This document shows, piece by piece, positions 1 to 6,813 of a stretch of DNA of 12,040 nt. Below the pieces are notes generated by a model. That model was not told the origin of the DNA, made no database searches, and saw only the letters and a program-made list of their open reading frames with translations. This DNA is from Microcaldota archaeon (GTDB lineage Archaea; Micrarchaeota; Micrarchaeia; Micrarchaeales; CABMGC01), in assembly GCA_030040335.1 (NCBI GenBank), contig JASHTX010000100.1, forward strand, positions 1 to 12,040, given 5' to 3'. Position 1 is the first letter of the stretch. Each line of letters starts with the position of its first letter. Position numbers and translations under genes: made by a program.

Positions 1-564
1 GTCTCCGTCCATTGAGAAGACTCCATCGCTTATGACAAGTATCCTTTTCGGGTTCTTTGCCTGAGCTTCTTTCAGCCTCATCTCCAATTCGCCCATATCC
101 CTGTGCTTGTATACAGTCCTTTCTCCCTTTGTCAGCCTGACTCCGTCTATGATAGAACCGTGGTTAAGTTCGTCAGAGATGATGAAATCGCCTTCCCGAA
201 CCAGAGCAGGTATGGCCCCACTGTTTGCGGTAAACCCAGAATTGTAGTAGATTGCATCCTCTGTATGCTTGAATCTTGCAATAGCCTCCTCTAGTTGCAA
301 GTGCAAGTCCATAGTCCCTGCAATCGGCCTCACGCTTCCCGAACCGGCGCCGTATTTCTTGATCGCGGCAATTGCTGCCTTCCTGAGCACCCTGCTGTTC
401 GAAAGCCCGAGGTAGTTGTTCGAGCAGAGCATTACGACTTCCTTGCCTGCGACCATCGCTTTTCCGGCAGATGGGCCTTCGAGAGTTCTGGGATTCCACA
501 GTAGGTTCTTGCTTTCCAGATCTTCCAATTCGGCCTTTAGGTCGTTCTGAAGCTGTTGGTTCAT
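1..564 (-). CDS. kbl: 2-amino-3-ketobutyrate CoA ligase (glycine C-acetyltransferase), C-terminus cut by window edge
   Basis: This PLP-dependent enzyme cleaves 2-amino-3-ketobutyrate with CoA to glycine and acetyl-CoA, the second step of threonine breakdown. The first 188 residues are present, about half of the usual ~395, and the frame runs off the left edge. Visible family motifs are CSNNYLGLS (residues 47-55), YNSGFTANSG (107-116), DELNHGSIIDGVR (131-143) and, at the cut, SDGVFSMDGD. The PLP-binding lysine lies beyond the edge and cannot be checked. The ATG at 564 is supported by a TATA-like element about 26 bases upstream, implying a leaderless mRNA. It is divergent from the threonine dehydrogenase gene, which makes the substrate of this enzyme. 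8-amino-7-oxononanoate synthase (BioF) is the nearest alternative family, but the motifs and the neighbour favour Kbl. The identification is secure at the family level. Confidence 0.93.
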   Translation of the reverse strand, partial: MNQQLQNDLKAELEDLESKNLLWNPRTLEGPSAGKAMVAGKEVVMLCSNNYLGLSNSRVLRKAAIAAIKKYGAGSGSVRPIAGTMDLHLQLEEAIARFKHTEDAIYYNSGFTANSGAIPALVREGDFIISDELNHGSIIDGVRLTKGERTVYKHRDMGELEMRLKEAQAKNPKRILVISDGVFSMDGD

Positions 565-586
565 AAAAACACCAATTCAACTTCGC

Positions 587-594
587 GTTTAAGT
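587..594 (-). promoter_or_regulatory. TATA-box region of kbl
   Basis: On the minus strand an AT-rich stretch (587-603) contains ACTTAAAC (594-587) next to TTTTAATAA. Its centre lies about 26 bases before the kbl ATG at 564, the usual archaeal TATA-to-start-site distance, so the transcript is probably leaderless. The exact octamer is uncertain because the whole stretch is AT-rich. Confidence 0.5.
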
Positions 595-623
595 TATTAA
601 AAGCCTACTAACAAGCAAATTCG

Positions 624-641
624 ATTCGTTGATAAACGAAT
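624..641. promoter_or_regulatory. Perfect inverted repeat between kbl and tdh, possible shared operator
   Basis: ATTCGTT-GATA-AACGAAT is a 7-base perfect inverted repeat with a 4-base spacer, placed midway between the two divergent TATA boxes. Its position and symmetry fit a binding site for a dimeric regulator that could control both threonine-breakdown genes. The repeat is seen directly; the regulator and its function are inferred, and no regulator gene is in the window. Confidence 0.45.
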
Positions 642-662
642 TGTGACAACTAACTGGCTCGG

Positions 663-670
663 TTTTAAAT
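663..670 (+). promoter_or_regulatory. TATA box of tdh (leaderless start)
   Basis: TTTTAAAT is centred about 26 bases before the tdh ATG at 693. That puts the predicted transcription start at or next to the start codon, and there is no Shine-Dalgarno sequence in between. This is the typical layout of a leaderless archaeal mRNA. Confidence 0.65.
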
Positions 671-692
671 CCCTTCCATACCTATTCTCCTT

Positions 693-1634
693 ATGAAGAT
701 CCTAGTTACAGGCGCTGCAGGGCAGATAGGCTCTGAGCTTGTTCCGGCATTGAGAGAAAAATACGGAAAAGAGAACGTCATTGCCCTATACCACAAGAAC
801 GTACCTGAAGATTCGGGCATTCATGAGATCGGGGATGCAGGAGACAAGAAACTTCTGGAAAGCCTCATTTCCAAATACGACATAGCCACAGTCTACCACC
901 TTGTCGGGATATTGTCGGCCAAAGGCGAACAAGATCCGGATCTCGCATATAATGTGAATATGGGAAGCCTGAAGAATATTCTGGACATAGCCAAAGACAA
1001 GAAGCAGACTGGGAAGGAGCTAAGGGTCTTCTGGCCCAGCTCAATCGCTGCGCTGCCACCTCTTTACAACACGCCACAACGCACAGTGCTTGAACCGTCC
1101 ACGATGTATGGAGTCACGAAAGTAGCAGGTGAGCTTCTGGTAAACTACTATTTCAAGAAATATGGCATCGATATCAGAAGCCTGCGCTATCCAGGCCTGA
1201 TCAGCTGGAAAACACCGCCAGGCGGAGGAACAACAGATTACGCAATTGCAATATTCTACGGTGCGCTGAAGGAGAAAAAATACACCTCCTTCCTAAAGGC
1301 AGGAACCTACCTTCCAATGATGTATATGGATGATGGGGTCAGAGCGACGATAGAGCTCATGGAAGCGGACCCTTCGAAGATAAGCATACGCACAAGCTAC
1401 AACCTTACAGCCGTAAGCTTTGAACCTGGAGAAATTGCTGCGGAGATCAAAAAGCGCATTCCGGAGTTTGAGATCTCATACAAGCCAGATTTCAGGCAGC
1501 AGATTGCAGACTCATGGCCGAAGTCAATAGACGACTCAGCAGCAAGAAAAGACTGGAACTGGAAGCACAATTATGGCCTCAACGAGATGGTCTCAGACAT
1601 GCTGAAGCATCTGGAGCCGATGTTGAAATCCTGA
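693..1634 (+). CDS. tdh: L-threonine 3-dehydrogenase, SDR (epimerase-like) type
   Basis: This 313-residue NAD-dependent enzyme oxidises L-threonine to 2-amino-3-ketobutyrate. It belongs to the extended short-chain dehydrogenase type, not the zinc-dependent medium-chain type common in archaea such as Pyrococcus. Evidence: the N-terminal Rossmann motif GAAGQIG (residues 7-13), the SDR catalytic pair in YGVTK (Tyr139, Lys143) with SS at 116-117, LRYPGLIS (164-171), and the C-terminal SWPKSIDDSAARKDWNW (274-290) that is characteristic of SDR threonine dehydrogenases. The length is that of the family. The ATG is set by the TATA box 26 bases upstream. The divergent kbl gene supplies the next enzyme. 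A generic UDP-sugar epimerase annotation is possible but less likely given the C-terminal motif and the neighbour. The stop lies two bases from that of the convergent phosphomevalonate kinase gene. Confidence 0.92.
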   Translation: MKILVTGAAGQIGSELVPALREKYGKENVIALYHKNVPEDSGIHEIGDAGDKKLLESLISKYDIATVYHLVGILSAKGEQDPDLAYNVNMGSLKNILDIAKDKKQTGKELRVFWPSSIAALPPLYNTPQRTVLEPSTMYGVTKVAGELLVNYYFKKYGIDIRSLRYPGLISWKTPPGGGTTDYAIAIFYGALKEKKYTSFLKAGTYLPMMYMDDGVRATIELMEADPSKISIRTSYNLTAVSFEPGEIAAEIKKRIPEFEISYKPDFRQQIADSWPKSIDDSAARKDWNWKHNYGLNEMVSDMLKHLEPMLKS

Positions 1635-1636
1635 TC

Positions 1637-2803
1637 TCACTCCGATGCGAATCCAGTGTTAGAAGTTCTGACGTCAAGAACGTTCAGCTCTTTTTTTCTA
1701 GACCATGATAGTTTCAGTGCATCATACGACATCTGCCCCTTGGCCAGAGCCACAATCGCATCCCTGCCTCCGGCACCTGGGGTCTTGGCTACGTAGGCTC
1801 CGTTGATCTTGCTCTCCTCTATAAGATTCTCGACATCAGCATCGACTATCTCAGCACCGCTCAGATAGCCGAGCAGCTTTGTGATGGCCCATCCAGTCTC
1901 GAATGCTGATCGGAACTTCTGCGTGTTGCCCTCTACATCATTTCCTTTATTTACGCGCTTGAGCGCATTTATTGCGATAACATTCTCGGTGTTCAGGCGC
2001 TTCATTACCTCAGAATATTTGTTCGGGTCCCTTACCTTGAAGTCATTCACCTTCTTGACAAATGATGTTGTTATCGCTGATCCTCCAACGATGCTCGCTG
2101 CAAGCAACTTGAAGAACGAAGGCAGCCTTAGCGGCGCCATCCGATAGTCCCATCTGCTCTTCACTGACTTTACCAAGTCGTCTCCGCTGCAACTTCTAGG
2201 CAGGGAAGTTACCATTTCAGGCGAATACCTGGAGTAGACAACGCTGCCATATGTGGCTGCAGCGATATCGAAACCGCTGCCGATTTTATCAGTTGCAATG
2301 CTGTGGGACAGTTGGCTGAGCTTGTGCAGGGCTTCGTTCTCCTTAGGATTAAGTCCAAGTTCTTTGAGCGCAGCACCGACCGTAGCAACAGTCACTGCGG
2401 CACTGGTTCCCAACCCACTCTTTGATATTCTGCCGTCTTCGCCTATCTTGTAGGTCATCGCGCCATCGGTAGTGGTGGTCAGCGACAATCCGTGAGTCTC
2501 ACAACCTAGGGCAGATGCATATTTTAGAGACACCTCCAAGGCTGTCTTTACAACCTTCAGTTCCTCAGGCACGCTTATTCTTATAGCGCCTGTCTTCGTT
2601 TCTAACTTGCCGATGACAGATTTGGAGAACTGCGGCACGTTTATCTTTATAGTATCATTGGCCTCAGCCTGTATGCTGGCATGTGCATATGCGTCCACAG
2701 TAGTGACAAAACCTACATTAGGCCTTTCGAGTATCGAGTATCCACCTAACCAGAGTATCTTCCCTGGAGCTTTTGCTTGCACGGTTTTGGGCATCTGCCA
2801 CAC
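1637..2803 (-). CDS. mvaK2: Phosphomevalonate kinase, ERG8-like GHMP kinase
   Basis: The enzyme phosphorylates 5-phosphomevalonate to 5-diphosphomevalonate with ATP, the step that distinguishes the classical pathway from the archaeal variants. The 388 residues carry GHMP-kinase features close to the eukaryotic ERG8 group: APGKILWLGGYSILERPNVG (12-31), ATP loop KSGLGTSAAVT (128-138), GSGFDIAAATYGSVVY (175-190) and C-terminal TPGAGGRDA (341-349). It is the last gene of a three-gene operon, starting seven bases after the decarboxylase stop. Two starts are possible: the GTG at 2803 used here, or an ATG at 2794 giving a protein three residues shorter. Neither has a strong ribosome site and both keep the whole domain. 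A mevalonate 3-phosphate 5-kinase role is less likely because an intact decarboxylase sits next door. Confidence in the family is high and in the exact substrate good. Confidence 0.9.
   Translation of the reverse strand: MWQMPKTVQAKAPGKILWLGGYSILERPNVGFVTTVDAYAHASIQAEANDTIKINVPQFSKSVIGKLETKTGAIRISVPEELKVVKTALEVSLKYASALGCETHGLSLTTTTDGAMTYKIGEDGRISKSGLGTSAAVTVATVGAALKELGLNPKENEALHKLSQLSHSIATDKIGSGFDIAAATYGSVVYSRYSPEMVTSLPRSCSGDDLVKSVKSRWDYRMAPLRLPSFFKLLAASIVGGSAITTSFVKKVNDFKVRDPNKYSEVMKRLNTENVIAINALKRVNKGNDVEGNTQKFRSAFETGWAITKLLGYLSGAEIVDADVENLIEESKINGAYVAKTPGAGGRDAIVALAKGQMSYDALKLSWSRKKELNVLDVRTSNTGFASE
1691..1697 (+). terminator. T-run downstream of tdh, possible terminator
   Basis: A run of seven T on the plus strand begins 57 bases after the tdh stop. 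Archaeal RNA polymerase often terminates at U-rich tracts without a hairpin. The tract lies inside the coding region of the convergent phosphomevalonate kinase gene, where it encodes Lys-Lys, so it may be fortuitous. Confidence 0.3.
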
Positions 2804-2810
2804 GTCATTT

Positions 2811-3854
2811 TTATTTCGGTACGAGTTTTCGCTCGTTTATCAGCGATTTGCTCTCGTCAAGCATCTTCGGCCCATGGCCGGCTCTTGATACAAGTATTTC
2901 CCCTATGCCTGCTTTCATGAGCAACCTCTTTGCCTTCGGCGCATTTCTGACAGTAGTTATTACCTGCGGGTTTGGACCTGCATCGAATGTGTAAGCCATT
3001 ATGTTACTGCCTGCATCCTCGTTGATTTCATGAACCGCGTTGATAACTGCCATTGACTTCTCGTTGAGATACATTATCGGAGGCTGCGTATCGAGCATTA
3101 CAGCGTGCATGCTGTTGCTGTCCTGCATTGTTATCTCGGCTAGCGTGTTGAAATCCTTGTATTTGATTGCTTTTGTGATTGCGGAAACGCGTTTTTCAGC
3201 ATCCCTTATGCGTTCCGAGTAAAGTGCGCTAGTCTCGACCGTCTGTTTCATACCTGCTCTGGACGAGATTCTCTTTTTCTCATGAGTTGCCACGCCTATA
3301 ACATCCACCAATTCAGGCCAGTGGTTCTCATCAAAGACCTGTTCTGCGTATGAGTCTCTGCCATCGGCCCTCATCCCTTTGTTCCACTTCACAAAACCGC
3401 CGAACATACTCCTACAGGCGCTTCCGCTGCCCTGCCGCGCGATCATCGACATCTCCCTGCCCGAAAGATGAAGACCGAGCCCTTTTGTAACAGCGTAAAC
3501 TAATGCGGCAGTTCCTGAAGCGCTAGATGCGAGCCCGCTCGATGTTGGAAACGAGTTTTCAGATACGACAAGCACTTTCTTGCTCGTGCCTGCAAGCCTT
3601 CTCATGTGATTGACGATCTGAAACCTCTCCCTTGTATCCTTGTTATTGAGGTTCTGCTTCGTGCCATTTATGTAAAGCGAATCTGATTTCAATCTGCTGG
3701 AGAAGAGCACGCTGGTGACGGTATTCAGGCTGTAATCAAAGGTCATGCTAATCGAAGAATTCATGGGCAGGATCAGCTTCTCGTCTCTCTTTCCCCAGTA
3801 CTTGATGAGTGCGATGTTTGGCGTGCCCATCGCGGTATAGACTTTGTCGAACAT
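2811..3854 (-). CDS. mvaD: Diphosphomevalonate decarboxylase
   Basis: The enzyme converts 5-diphosphomevalonate plus ATP to isopentenyl diphosphate, phosphate and CO2. The 347 residues include NIALIKYWGKRDE (13-25) with Lys18, NSSISMT (32-38), the GHMP phosphate loop SSGLASSASG (105-114), GSGSACRSMFGG with Arg148, MQDSNSMH (243-250) and YTFDAGPN with Asp291. Lys18, Arg148 and Asp291 correspond to the catalytic Lys, Arg and Asp of the characterised yeast enzyme (from family knowledge), so decarboxylase activity should be intact. This rules out the mevalonate 3-kinases of Thermoplasma, which lack the decarboxylase residues. A haloarchaeal-type phosphomevalonate decarboxylase shares the triad, but the adjacent phosphomevalonate kinase argues for the diphospho substrate. 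It starts 26 bases after the mevalonate kinase stop. The ATG is upstream of the first conserved motif. Confidence 0.94.
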   Translation of the reverse strand: MFDKVYTAMGTPNIALIKYWGKRDEKLILPMNSSISMTFDYSLNTVTSVLFSSRLKSDSLYINGTKQNLNNKDTRERFQIVNHMRRLAGTSKKVLVVSENSFPTSSGLASSASGTAALVYAVTKGLGLHLSGREMSMIARQGSGSACRSMFGGFVKWNKGMRADGRDSYAEQVFDENHWPELVDVIGVATHEKKRISSRAGMKQTVETSALYSERIRDAEKRVSAITKAIKYKDFNTLAEITMQDSNSMHAVMLDTQPPIMYLNEKSMAVINAVHEINEDAGSNIMAYTFDAGPNPQVITTVRNAPKAKRLLMKAGIGEILVSRAGHGPKMLDESKSLINERKLVPK

Positions 3855-3880
3855 GTAAACACTCTAGTATCGCTCCTTGA

Positions 3881-4903
3881 TTATTTAAGCTGTTCTCTGG
3901 CCCCGCTCTCCGTCGTCTGCGCTTTATAGGCTTTGAAGCCGTGTTCTTTCAAGACATCTATCAGTTTGTCGGGGTTTTTTGCGAAGGCTATGGCCACGCC
4001 GCCTCCGCCACCGCCGCTCAGCTTTGCACCGAATGCGCCGTTGTTCATAGATACCTCAACGGCCTTGTCGAGTCTTTCCGTGGATACGCCTATTTTTTGC
4101 AGGAGCGTGTGGTTTGAGTACATCAGCCTGCCTACGCCTTCCAGGTCGCTCTTCTTCAGCGCAGCTATACCCTTGTCTGTGCACTTCTCTATTTCATCAA
4201 ATATCTTTTCCGTTCCAACTTTATCCGCATCGTAAAGAGCCCGTACCTGACTGACCATTTCGGCAGTACTTTTCTTCGGGCCAGTGTCTATTATGACAAC
4301 ATCGGCTTTGAGTTCAGAGTCAACCTTCTCTACGCCCTTTTTTGAGCTGGAACTCACGTAACCGCCATAGTAGCTTGTGCTGACATCCATCAAACCCGCA
4401 TTGTCGTTGAGATGCATTATCCTGTCTCCATCTCTCGCTAGTTCTATTGCTTCTCGGTCGCTGAGCTGCTTGCCGCATGCTTTCAGCAGAGAGCAAGTGA
4501 ATGCGGTATAGGCAGCAGAGCTGCTTGCGAGACCTGATTTGGGCTGTATCTCGGAGCTCGAGGTCACCTCGTTGCCGAGCACGTTGACCTTATGCTCTAC
4601 AAGCATTCTGGAAGCGATGGTCGCATAGGGCAGCAGGAACATGTCAATCTTGGACTTCTCGATGAAATCGTTTACAGTCTTTCTTTTCGAGAATGAGGAA
4701 TATAGCGTAGTCAGCTCTTCTTCTGTGAATTCTTGATTGAGATCAAGGCGAGGTACTTTAATATGCAATACGCTTCTAGGTATCTCAGTTACCTCAGCAC
4801 TCGCATAAATGTTTATTGCCGCGGCAACTGCTGTCTTTCCGTAAACCACGGCGTGCTCTCCAAGGAGTTTTACGACTCCTGGAGCGCCGACTTTAGCACT
4901 CAA
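3881..4903 (-). CDS. mvk: Mevalonate kinase
   Basis: The enzyme phosphorylates mevalonate to 5-phosphomevalonate, the first lower-pathway step. It is 340 residues, a normal length for archaeal mevalonate kinases. Motifs in order: APGVVKLLGEHAVVYGK (7-23) with Lys12 and Glu16, the ATP loop SGLASSSA (123-130), the catalytic-Asp region GLMDVSTSYYGG (170-181, Asp173), and the C-terminal glycine-rich GAKLSGGGGGG (292-302). The start is a TTG: an in-frame TAG lies directly before it, no ATG occurs until Met88 (well beyond the first motif), and a good Shine-Dalgarno GGTGAT ends three bases upstream. It heads the operon with mvaD and mvaK2. In other organisms mevalonate kinase is inhibited by prenyl diphosphates; nothing in the sequence shows whether this one is. 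Confidence 0.95.
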   Translation of the reverse strand: MSAKVGAPGVVKLLGEHAVVYGKTAVAAAINIYASAEVTEIPRSVLHIKVPRLDLNQEFTEEELTTLYSSFSKRKTVNDFIEKSKIDMFLLPYATIASRMLVEHKVNVLGNEVTSSSEIQPKSGLASSSAAYTAFTCSLLKACGKQLSDREAIELARDGDRIMHLNDNAGLMDVSTSYYGGYVSSSSKKGVEKVDSELKADVVIIDTGPKKSTAEMVSQVRALYDADKVGTEKIFDEIEKCTDKGIAALKKSDLEGVGRLMYSNHTLLQKIGVSTERLDKAVEVSMNNGAFGAKLSGGGGGGVAIAFAKNPDKLIDVLKEHGFKAYKAQTTESGAREQLK

Positions 4904-4906
4904 CTA

Positions 4907-4912
4907 ATCACC
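4907..4912 (-). promoter_or_regulatory. Shine-Dalgarno sequence that fixes the TTG start of mvk
   Basis: On the minus strand, GGTGAT ends three bases before the TTG at 4903. It matches the archaeal anti-Shine-Dalgarno (GGAGGTGAT complement) over six bases. With the in-frame TAG right before the TTG, it leaves TTG as the only reasonable start. Confidence 0.65.
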
Positions 4913-4937
4913 ATCAGACCTGTCACTGGTCCTGCTT

Positions 4938-4947
4938 GAGATATAGG
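4938..4947 (-). promoter_or_regulatory. TATA box of the mvk-mvaD-mvaK2 operon
   Basis: CCTATATCTC on the minus strand is centred near 4943. A start 26 bases downstream would be about 4917 and give a leader of about 14 bases containing the GGTGAT ribosome site. The intergenic region to the upstream unknown gene is 109 bases, so read-through from that gene is also possible. Confidence 0.5.
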
Positions 4948-5012
4948 TCACCCTCAGCTTTATTACCTGTTGATACTGCATACGTTCAAAGGCGTATTGA
5001 TAATTGATGGCT

Positions 5013-5573
5013 TTATCTCTGTGAGGGAAGAACGCCATCTGGCAGTTTGTCAAAGATCAATTTGGCAGAACCGCCAACGCTCGAAGAAGAAAGACTGTCA
5101 ATCCAAGAACCGTATTTATCAACACCGAATGCTAAACGCTTACCTTTCTTGCCATCCGCTATGGCTTTATCCGTAACAAAAACCGCTCTTTGAGGATGCT
5201 CTACACGGAAGGCGTTCCAAGCGGCTTCTTCTGATTTAAAAGAACCTTTTTCCAAACGCACCAGTTGACCGTCATCATTTATCATCATGTATCTGCTAAG
5301 GACAAGTTTGTTGCGTTCTATGTTGTGGAACATCAGCTCGCCGCCATTCCCTGTAAAGTCCCCATCAATAGCACTGACGAATTCGTACATTCTCGCATTT
5401 GAGACATGTGCCTTATTATCTCTCTTAAGAGATCTCAAGGCTCCACCAAGCTTACCTACGTGAAAATAGTCATCAGATACAGTAACCGAGCGCACATGTG
5501 CTTTTAATGGCGATCGTATAACACTGGCTGTAGGCTCTACGAGTTTAACTCCGGAGTTACTTCCTAAACTCAT
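5013..5573 (-). CDS. Unrecognised 186-residue protein between the two mevalonate operons
   Basis: I do not recognise this protein. It is predicted to be soluble: no signal peptide or membrane segment is visible, there is no cysteine, and charged residues are spread evenly. A serine- and glycine-rich stretch (DSLSSSSVGGS) lies near the C-terminus. No catalytic, nucleotide-binding or zinc motif stands out. That it is a real gene is supported by an open frame of 187 codons, a strong TATA box about 35 bases before the ATG, and the lack of any competing reading on either strand. Its arginines are split evenly between CGN and AGA codons with no AGG, and T-ending codons (GGT, TCT, GTT) are common. 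The reductase gene nearby uses almost only AGG/AGA, so this gene may have a different history. Its position upstream of, and co-oriented with, the lower-pathway operon allows a link to isoprenoid synthesis, but that is only inference. Confidence 0.75.
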   Translation of the reverse strand: MSLGSNSGVKLVEPTASVIRSPLKAHVRSVTVSDDYFHVGKLGGALRSLKRDNKAHVSNARMYEFVSAIDGDFTGNGGELMFHNIERNKLVLSRYMMINDDGQLVRLEKGSFKSEEAAWNAFRVEHPQRAVFVTDKAIADGKKGKRLAFGVDKYGSWIDSLSSSSVGGSAKLIFDKLPDGVLPSQR

Positions 5574-5604
5574 TTTATCGTGCCCAAGACTAAGATTTTC
5601 ATGG

Positions 5605-5612
5605 TTTATAAA
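5605..5612 (-). promoter_or_regulatory. TATA box of the unknown gene
   Basis: TTTATAAA on the minus strand is a near-consensus archaeal TATA box. A start about 26 bases downstream falls near 5582 and gives a leader of about nine bases before the ATG at 5573. There is no clear Shine-Dalgarno sequence in that leader. Confidence 0.65.
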
Positions 5613-5692
5613 GCTTCAATTGCCAACGACAATGGGCGAATTTGGAGCATGCGTTGAGTTCCGGATTTAAGAAGCATAACCAAAAATAACTC

Positions 5693-5702
5693 GACAATTG
5701 TC
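5693..5702. promoter_or_regulatory. Perfect 10-base palindrome just upstream of the HMG-CoA synthase promoter
   Basis: GACAATTGTC is its own reverse complement. It lies about 15 bases before the proposed TATA box of the upper-pathway operon, where archaeal activators or repressors commonly bind. The palindrome is seen directly; regulation is inferred. A 10-base palindrome can occur by chance, so confidence is modest. Confidence 0.3.
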
Positions 5703-5716
5703 TTATTTGGTAGAGG

Positions 5717-5725
5717 ATTAAAATA
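5717..5725 (+). promoter_or_regulatory. TATA box of the upper mevalonate operon
   Basis: ATTAAAATA follows a purine-rich AGAGG that could serve as the TFB recognition element. A start 26 bases downstream would be near 5747 and leave a leader of about 24 bases before the ATG at 5771. The leader contains GAGTGA, a weak Shine-Dalgarno match. The 5574-5770 region (197 bases) carries this promoter, that of the divergent unknown gene, and the palindrome, with nothing else recognisable. Confidence 0.5.
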
Positions 5726-5770
5726 GGTGTGCGAGCCAAGAGGTAGCTGTTAAGGACCTAGAGTGAACAG

Positions 5771-6811
5771 ATGGCTGGAATAGTTGGATATGGGGCCTAC
5801 GTGCCAAGGTACAGGATCAAGGTCGAGGAGATAGCGCGTATATGGCATGAGAGCGCAGGCCACACCAAGAGCGGCCTGGGCATAACCGAGAAGAGCGTTC
5901 CTGCAACAGATGAAGACACCGGAACAATAGCCTCCGAAGCCGCAAGGCGTGCCGTAATTCATGCAGGGATCGAGGCCAGTGAAATAGGCGCAATTTACGT
6001 TGGATCCGAGTCACACCCTTATGCAGTCAAGCCTACTGCTGCAACCGTGACCCAAGCCATAGGGGCAGGGCCTAACCTGACCGCTGCAGACCTCGAGTTT
6101 GCATGCAAGGCAGGCACTGCAGGATTGCAGATGGTAATGGGCCTTGTAGGAAGCGGCATGATAAACTACGGTATGGCCATAGGAAGCGATACGTCTCAGG
6201 GCAGGCCTGGCGACGCACTCGAGTATACTGCCAGTGCTGGCGGAGCAGCATTCATAGTCGGAAAGAAAGATGTCATTGCAGAGATAATAGCCACAGCCAG
6301 CTACACCACAGACACGCCTGACTTCTGGAGAAGGGAAGGAGCTAGCTTCCCATCGCACGGCGGCCGCTTCACAGGAGAGCATGCATACTTCAAACACATA
6401 ATAGGTGCGACAAAACTGATCTTCGAGAAGACAGGCACAAAGCCAGGTGATTTCGACTTCGTTGTGTTTCACCAGCCAAACGGAAAGTTCCCTACAAACG
6501 TAGCTGCAATGCTCGGCTTCAAGCCGGAGCAGCTTAAGCAGGGGTTGCTGACTCCTGTGATAGGCAATACATACTCAGGAGCTTCGCCCCTAGGGCTGGC
6601 AGCAGTTCTGGATGTGGCTAAACCAGGTAACAAGATAATGGTGACAAGTTTCGGATCAGGTGCGGGAAGCGACTCATTCGTGATTGAGGTCAAGGACGCG
6701 ATAGAAAGCAAGAGGCAGAGGGCAATCAAGGTCTGGGACATGATCAACGACAAGACCTATATAGACTATGCAATGTACCTGAAGAACAACAGATCAATAA
6801 AGATGAGATAG
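5771..6811 (+). CDS. Hydroxymethylglutaryl-CoA synthase, archaeal type
   Basis: The enzyme condenses acetoacetyl-CoA with acetyl-CoA to 3-hydroxy-3-methylglutaryl-CoA. The 346 residues match the archaeal HMG-CoA synthase family: VGSESHPYAVKPT (78-90) with general base Glu80, EFACKAGTAG (109-118) with nucleophile Cys112, VVFHQPNGKFP (231-241) with His234, and NTYSGASPLG (266-275). The complete Glu-Cys-His set implies an active enzyme. The ATG is fixed by an in-frame TAG four codons upstream. It heads a five-gene operon, and the thiolase gene begins two bases after its stop. In Methanothermococcus this synthase forms a physical complex with thiolase through a DUF35 protein; all three genes are consecutive here, so the same complex is likely. 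Confidence 0.95.
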   Translation: MAGIVGYGAYVPRYRIKVEEIARIWHESAGHTKSGLGITEKSVPATDEDTGTIASEAARRAVIHAGIEASEIGAIYVGSESHPYAVKPTAATVTQAIGAGPNLTAADLEFACKAGTAGLQMVMGLVGSGMINYGMAIGSDTSQGRPGDALEYTASAGGAAFIVGKKDVIAEIIATASYTTDTPDFWRREGASFPSHGGRFTGEHAYFKHIIGATKLIFEKTGTKPGDFDFVVFHQPNGKFPTNVAAMLGFKPEQLKQGLLTPVIGNTYSGASPLGLAAVLDVAKPGNKIMVTSFGSGAGSDSFVIEVKDAIESKRQRAIKVWDMINDKTYIDYAMYLKNNRSIKMR

Positions 6812-6813
6812 CA

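Noticed and set aside
173..580. Minus-strand open frame of 135 codons at the left edge
   Set aside because: It overlaps kbl in another frame and has no family motifs; the kbl frame (564 to the edge) carries all the expected aminotransferase-fold motifs.
2811..3854. Possibility that the decarboxylase-like gene is a mevalonate 3-kinase or phosphomevalonate decarboxylase
   Set aside because: The Lys18/Arg148/Asp291 triad argues against the 3-kinase, and the adjacent phosphomevalonate kinase argues for the diphospho substrate. Biochemistry would settle it.
6011..6472. Minus-strand open frame of 153 codons inside HMG-CoA synthase
   Set aside because: It is antisense to a fully conserved gene, very cysteine-rich and low in sense, with no promoter or ribosome site; it is a shadow frame.
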